Shown piece after piece: positions 61,184 through 64,000 of a stretch of DNA of 64,000 nucleotides. Below the pieces are notes generated by a model. It ran no database searches and was not told the origin of the DNA. It was given only the letters and a program-made list of their open reading frames with translations. Made by a program: the position numbers and the translations under genes. Source of the stretch: Flavobacteriales bacterium (lineage in GTDB: Bacteria; Bacteroidota; Bacteroidia; Flavobacteriales_F; PHOS-HE28). The DNA lies in NCBI GenBank assembly GCA_020635695.1, contig JACJZH010000005.1:124001-188000 (forward strand), given 5' to 3'. Position 1 is the stretch's first letter. Each line of letters starts with the position of its first letter.

Positions 61184-61417
61184 TCACTTTCGGCCGGTCT
61201 CCTTGAACAGGAACACCATGGCACCCACGATGCCCAGCAGGCTCAGCCCCAGGGTGGCGGCCGGGAACTTCCAGCCGAGCTGCCGGTCCAGCCACCAGCC
61301 GCCAAGCACCCCGGCCAGGATGATGCCCATCATCTGCAGCCCGAGCGCGCTGAAGCGGAGGTAGTCCTGGTAGCGGCGCCGGGCCTTGTCCAGCTCGTCG
61401 TCGGGCTTCGTGCTCAT
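61184..61417 (-). CDS. atpZ: AtpZ/AtpI family ATP synthase assembly protein
   Basis: 77 residues. Two membrane helices (LQMMGIILAGVLGGWWLDRQ and FPAATLGLSLLGIVGAMVFLFK) separated by a short loop with the family GGWWLDRQLGW motif. The family assists c-ring/ion handling during Fo assembly. Start ATG 61417 overlaps the upstream membrane protein stop by 4 bp. Confidence 0.88.
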   Translation of the reverse strand: MSTKPDDELDKARRRYQDYLRFSALGLQMMGIILAGVLGGWWLDRQLGWKFPAATLGLSLLGIVGAMVFLFKETGRK

Positions 61418-61806
61418 GCCCGGCCGTTGCGGCGCATCATGCCCACCAGGCGTGCCGTGCTGAAACCCAGATAGGCCAGGTAGAGGGCGCAGAAGGTGAT
61501 CGCCACCGAGAGCACCATCTCGCGCGGGAGCACGAGGACGAGCACGACCAGGAGCACCAGGGAGACGAGCATCTTGATCACCAGACCGGCCATGAACCGT
61601 TGCTGGAAAAGCATCGGGCGCCCTTCCAGACCGCCTTCCTGCCAGCGGTGCAGCAGCAGGCTGGCCAGGCCGAAGTAGACCAGGATGCCCAGGTGTACGG
61701 GGCCGACCGGGACACCGGCGAGCTTCAGGGAGCTCCACAACAGTGCGCCCACGGCCGCGGTGAACAGCAGCAGGGGCAGCAGGAGCGGACGCGGCGCCGC
61801 GGCCAT
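61414..61806 (-). CDS. Small four-helix membrane protein next to atpZ
   Basis: 130 residues from ATG 61806, with four hydrophobic stretches (LLLPLLLFTAAVGALLWSS; VHLGILVYFGLASLLL; VIKMLVSLVLLVVLVLVLP; VLSVAITFCALYLAYLGF). The segment MAGLVIKMLVSL is similar in layout to AtpI. By position (bactofilin, this gene, atpZ, atpB) it could be an AtpI-like Fo factor, but I see no diagnostic motif. A longer frame upstream overlaps bactofilin and is unlikely. Confidence 0.75.
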   Translation of the reverse strand: MAAAPRPLLLPLLLFTAAVGALLWSSLKLAGVPVGPVHLGILVYFGLASLLLHRWQEGGLEGRPMLFQQRFMAGLVIKMLVSLVLLVVLVLVLPREMVLSVAITFCALYLAYLGFSTARLVGMMRRNGRA

Positions 61807-61822
61807 GATGGAACGAAAGGGA

Positions 61823-62296
61823 TCAGCGGTTCGCCTGGGAGCGGGAGCGGGCATCGTCGTCCCCGCCGCGTTCCTCACCTCCGGTGCGCAGGCGCACGGG
61901 GTCCATCTCCTTCACCACGCCGCCGCCCATGCTGCAGTTGCCGGTGAACACGGCCCCCGGCTCGATGGCGAGCTGCTTGGTGTGGATGTCGCACTGGATC
62001 TTGGCCGTGGCCTTCAGGCTCAACAGGTCCTGGCAGGTGATCTTGCCGGAAACGGTCCCTTCGATGTCCGAGCTCTGGCAATGCACCTCGCCCTCGATCA
62101 CGCCGGTCTGTCCCACGATCAGCCGACCGCGGGCGTGGATGGTGCCCTTCACCTTGCCGTCGATGCGCAGGTTGCTGTCCGAGCGGATCTCGCCCTCGAT
62201 GGAGGTGCCCTCCATGATGGAATTGATCTTGCCCGTGTTCACCGGTTCGGTGGACTTGTTCATGAGGTCGGTCTTTTTATCGCTCCGGAACACCAT
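61823..62296 (-). CDS. Bactofilin (polymer-forming cytoskeletal protein)
   Basis: 157 residues. The core IEGEIRSDSNLRIDGKVKGTI is the bactofilin beta-helix start, with further turns ending near GNCSMGGGVVK. A short disordered tail rich in Gly, Glu, Asp and Arg follows. Bactofilins form cytoplasmic filaments involved in cell shape or envelope organisation. It has an exact -7 box at 62329-62336. The next gene upstream is sprE/porW, on the same strand. Confidence 0.95.
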   Translation of the reverse strand: MVFRSDKKTDLMNKSTEPVNTGKINSIMEGTSIEGEIRSDSNLRIDGKVKGTIHARGRLIVGQTGVIEGEVHCQSSDIEGTVSGKITCQDLLSLKATAKIQCDIHTKQLAIEPGAVFTGNCSMGGGVVKEMDPVRLRTGGEERGGDDDARSRSQANR

Positions 62297-62328
62297 CGTT
62301 GACGATGAAGGTGGCGCCGTTCAGTGCG

Positions 62329-62336
62329 CAAAGATA
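62329..62336 (-). promoter_or_regulatory. Bacteroidota -7 box for bactofilin
   Basis: TATCTTTG on the minus strand, exact TAnnTTTG, 32 nt before the bactofilin ATG and 19 bp downstream of the sprE/porW stop. Confidence 0.65.
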
Positions 62337-62355
62337 ACGGGCTCAGGCACTTATC

Positions 62356-64000
62356 CTATTGCCCCTGCAGGTAGTTCGTGGTGAAGAACGCGGTGTAGCC
62401 CTCCACGTCCTTGCTCTTGTACAGGGTGGAGTAGTTGTCCGGGGAGATGGCGAACACGGCATACCCCTTGTCGTTGATGCCGGTGAGCTTGGACTTGTCC
62501 GACAGGAACAGGTCGTAGAACTCCATGGCCTTGACCTTGGTATCGAACAGGCTCATGAGCACCACCTGGTGGTCCTTGTCCAGAAAGCTGCTCTGGATGT
62601 CCAGGGTCATGCCGGGGAAATAGGCCCTGGCGAAGTCGGCGATCTTGTTCTTCACCACGTTCACGGGTCCGTCGGCGTTCGGCACGATCAGCACCACGTA
62701 GTGGTTGCCGCTGTCGGTCATGTAGGGGCTTTCGTCCTCGCCCTTTCCCGGCGGGCGTTGTTCGGCGCCTCCGCGTCCGTCCAGCGCGGCAAGCAGTTCG
62801 GTGGCGGCCTTCTCCTCGTCGGTCCCGGGGAACTTCGACTTCACCTCCTGCAGCGCCTCCCGGAAGGCCGATTCCTGACGGGTGCCGCCCACGGCCATGG
62901 CCTTCAACATGTAGTACTTCGGCAGGAGGTGGTTGCCGGGCTGCTGCGCGATCACGTTGTTGCAGCTGGTGATGACGCTGGTGTAGGCCCGCATGCGAAA
63001 GCGCCCGTAGACCTCCTCGTAGGCGGTGACCTCCTGCTGGTGCTTCAGGGAGTCGGCGCCGAGCAGGTCGGGGTTCTGCACCAGCCGGGCGAACTCGGAA
63101 TCCGGCCAGCGGTCCAGGATCACGTTGGCATACATGGCGGAGCCACCTCCACCGAAATCGATGAAGCCCTGCGAACGTTCCTTGTCGAGGTAGATGCGAT
63201 AGAGCTGGTAGTAGGACTCGGGGGTGTAGCGGCAGTCGTCGAAGCGATTGTTCAGCACCTCGAAGCTCTCCACGGCGTTGTCCGTGTCCTTGAGCTTCTC
63301 CTTGTAGATCATGCCCGAGATGTAGAGCGCCTCGCAGACCTTGGCATTGGATGCGGAGATGGCCGCATCGTCCATGGGCAGGTCCTTCAGGTAGAACTGC
63401 GGGTCCTTCCATTCGGGTTCTCCCTCCTTGGTCTGGGCGAGTTCCTCGGCGGCCTCCTCGGTCTCCATGTCGGCCAGGTCGGCCGCGGCGGTGCCGCTCT
63501 TGTCGCGTCGTCGCCAATCGTCCTCGAGCTCCCGCCGTCCCCAACGTTTGCGGAACTCACTGATGCCCCGGTCCATGGCCTGGGGATTGCTGAAGTACCA
63601 TGCACCACCACCGCCTCCTCCTCCGGTGGGCTTTCCCCCGCCGGACCCGCCGCCCTGTTCCAGGGCCTCGCGCGCAGCGGTCTCCAGGCGGGCCTTCTCC
63701 TCCTCCGCGCGCTCCCGCTCGCGGATCCGCTCCCGGATCAGCTTCTCCCGTTCGTTCTCGTCCATGGAGGCCATGGCCTGCAGGCTGTCCTCCAGTTCGA
63801 TGATCGCCAGCTGTTCCACCAGTTCGCCCAGCACTTCCGCACGGGTCAGCACCTCCTCGAACCGGGGGTGCTCCTCGGCCATCACCGTGCTGGTGCTGTC
63901 GTAGTAGAGCTGCGCGTTCCCGTAGTCGCGTCCGTCGAAGTAATGGTCCGCCAGGCGCAGGTAGCTCTTCGACTTCTGCTTGATGTCGGTGGTGCTCACC
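62356..64000 (-). CDS. sprE: SprE/PorW-like T9SS TPR lipoprotein (5' end outside window)
   Basis: At least 547 residues; the frame is open to the right edge and the N-terminus is missing. The GTG at 63999 is internal. It begins here with TPR-type helices (KSYLRLADHYFDGRDYGNAQLYYDSTS), then a charged helical stretch, a Gly-rich linker (QGGGSGGGKPTGGGGGGGAWYF), the PorW/SprE signature GISEFRKRWGRRELEDDWRR and more TPR units (AVESFEVLNNRFDDC). The C-terminus resembles the SprE tail with repeated YAVFAISPDNYS and YNTLY-like strands. PorW/SprE is a periplasmic lipoprotein linking T9SS parts (PorE and the trans-envelope module) in gliding bacteria. Confidence 0.85.
   Translation of the reverse strand, partial: VSTTDIKQKSKSYLRLADHYFDGRDYGNAQLYYDSTSTVMAEEHPRFEEVLTRAEVLGELVEQLAIIELEDSLQAMASMDENEREKLIRERIRERERAEEEKARLETAAREALEQGGGSGGGKPTGGGGGGGAWYFSNPQAMDRGISEFRKRWGRRELEDDWRRRDKSGTAAADLADMETEEAAEELAQTKEGEPEWKDPQFYLKDLPMDDAAISASNAKVCEALYISGMIYKEKLKDTDNAVESFEVLNNRFDDCRYTPESYYQLYRIYLDKERSQGFIDFGGGGSAMYANVILDRWPDSEFARLVQNPDLLGADSLKHQQEVTAYEEVYGRFRMRAYTSVITSCNNVIAQQPGNHLLPKYYMLKAMAVGGTRQESAFREALQEVKSKFPGTDEEKAATELLAALDGRGGAEQRPPGKGEDESPYMTDSGNHYVVLIVPNADGPVNVVKNKIADFARAYFPGMTLDIQSSFLDKDHQVVLMSLFDTKVKAMEFYDLFLSDKSKLTGINDKGYAVFAISPDNYSTLYKSKDVEGYTAFFTTNYLQGQ

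Overview
The window is a high-GC stretch of a Bacteroidota chromosome, most likely from a Flavobacteriales-type lineage. The evidence is type IX secretion (T9SS) genes (porZ, a porP/sprF homologue, sprE/porW), a giant protein ending in a gliding-motility-associated C-terminal domain, Bacteroidota-specific families (DUF4175, DUF4292, DUF4837), a split atp operon without beta and epsilon genes, and repeated promoter -7 boxes of the form TAnnTTTG placed close to start codons. No insertion sequences, phage genes, CRISPR arrays or rRNA were found.

Layout. 1-2.7 kb: a PAS-domain sensor cut by the left edge and a MORN-like (YwqK) repeat protein, both on the minus strand. 2.7-3.1 kb: the only long non-coding stretch, full of GATCGT/ACGATC inverted repeats with one DnaA-box-like site. 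3.1-11 kb: rpiB, an M28 peptidase, a TlpA-like lipoprotein, an ALDH7-type dehydrogenase, a methyltransferase and mnmG. Three ParB-binding (parS) palindromes span mnmG, so this end of the window is probably close to the chromosome origin. 11-20.7 kb: a YbhB-like protein, a vanadium haloperoxidase-like lipoprotein, ybeY, an RsbW-like ATPase, a DUF4175 giant, gltX, folB and tRNA-Cys. 20.8-26.1 kb: porZ-recO and an oligopeptidase B lipoprotein.

26.1-38.3 kb is a minus-strand block of envelope genes: DUF4837 and MltD-like lytic transglycosylase; tatA-gatA; then a tightly overlapped run of crotonase, flippase, dut, sugar nucleotidyltransferase, TPR lipoprotein, DUF4292 lipoprotein and an EnvC-like activator. 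38.3-41.9 kb: a 1193-residue NtrY-like histidine kinase, divergent from the adhesin.

42.1-56.1 kb: a 4332-residue secreted protein with 41 tandem repeats of about 88 residues, followed 5 bp later by its probable T9SS partner of the PorP/SprF family. The repeats show higher-order order (five exact 792-bp trimers), two sequence subfamilies, and a two-cysteine pattern broken at only two positions, in adjacent repeats. 56.1-64 kb: atpG-A-H-F-E-B, atpZ, a small membrane protein, bactofilin and sprE/porW (cut by the right edge). A GTAG-footed REP-like hairpin lies between atpA and atpG.

The common theme is the cell surface: secretion machinery, a giant T9SS cargo, peptidoglycan and polysaccharide handling, and the proton-motive-force machinery. 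All names rest on motif and synteny reading by eye; no database search was run.
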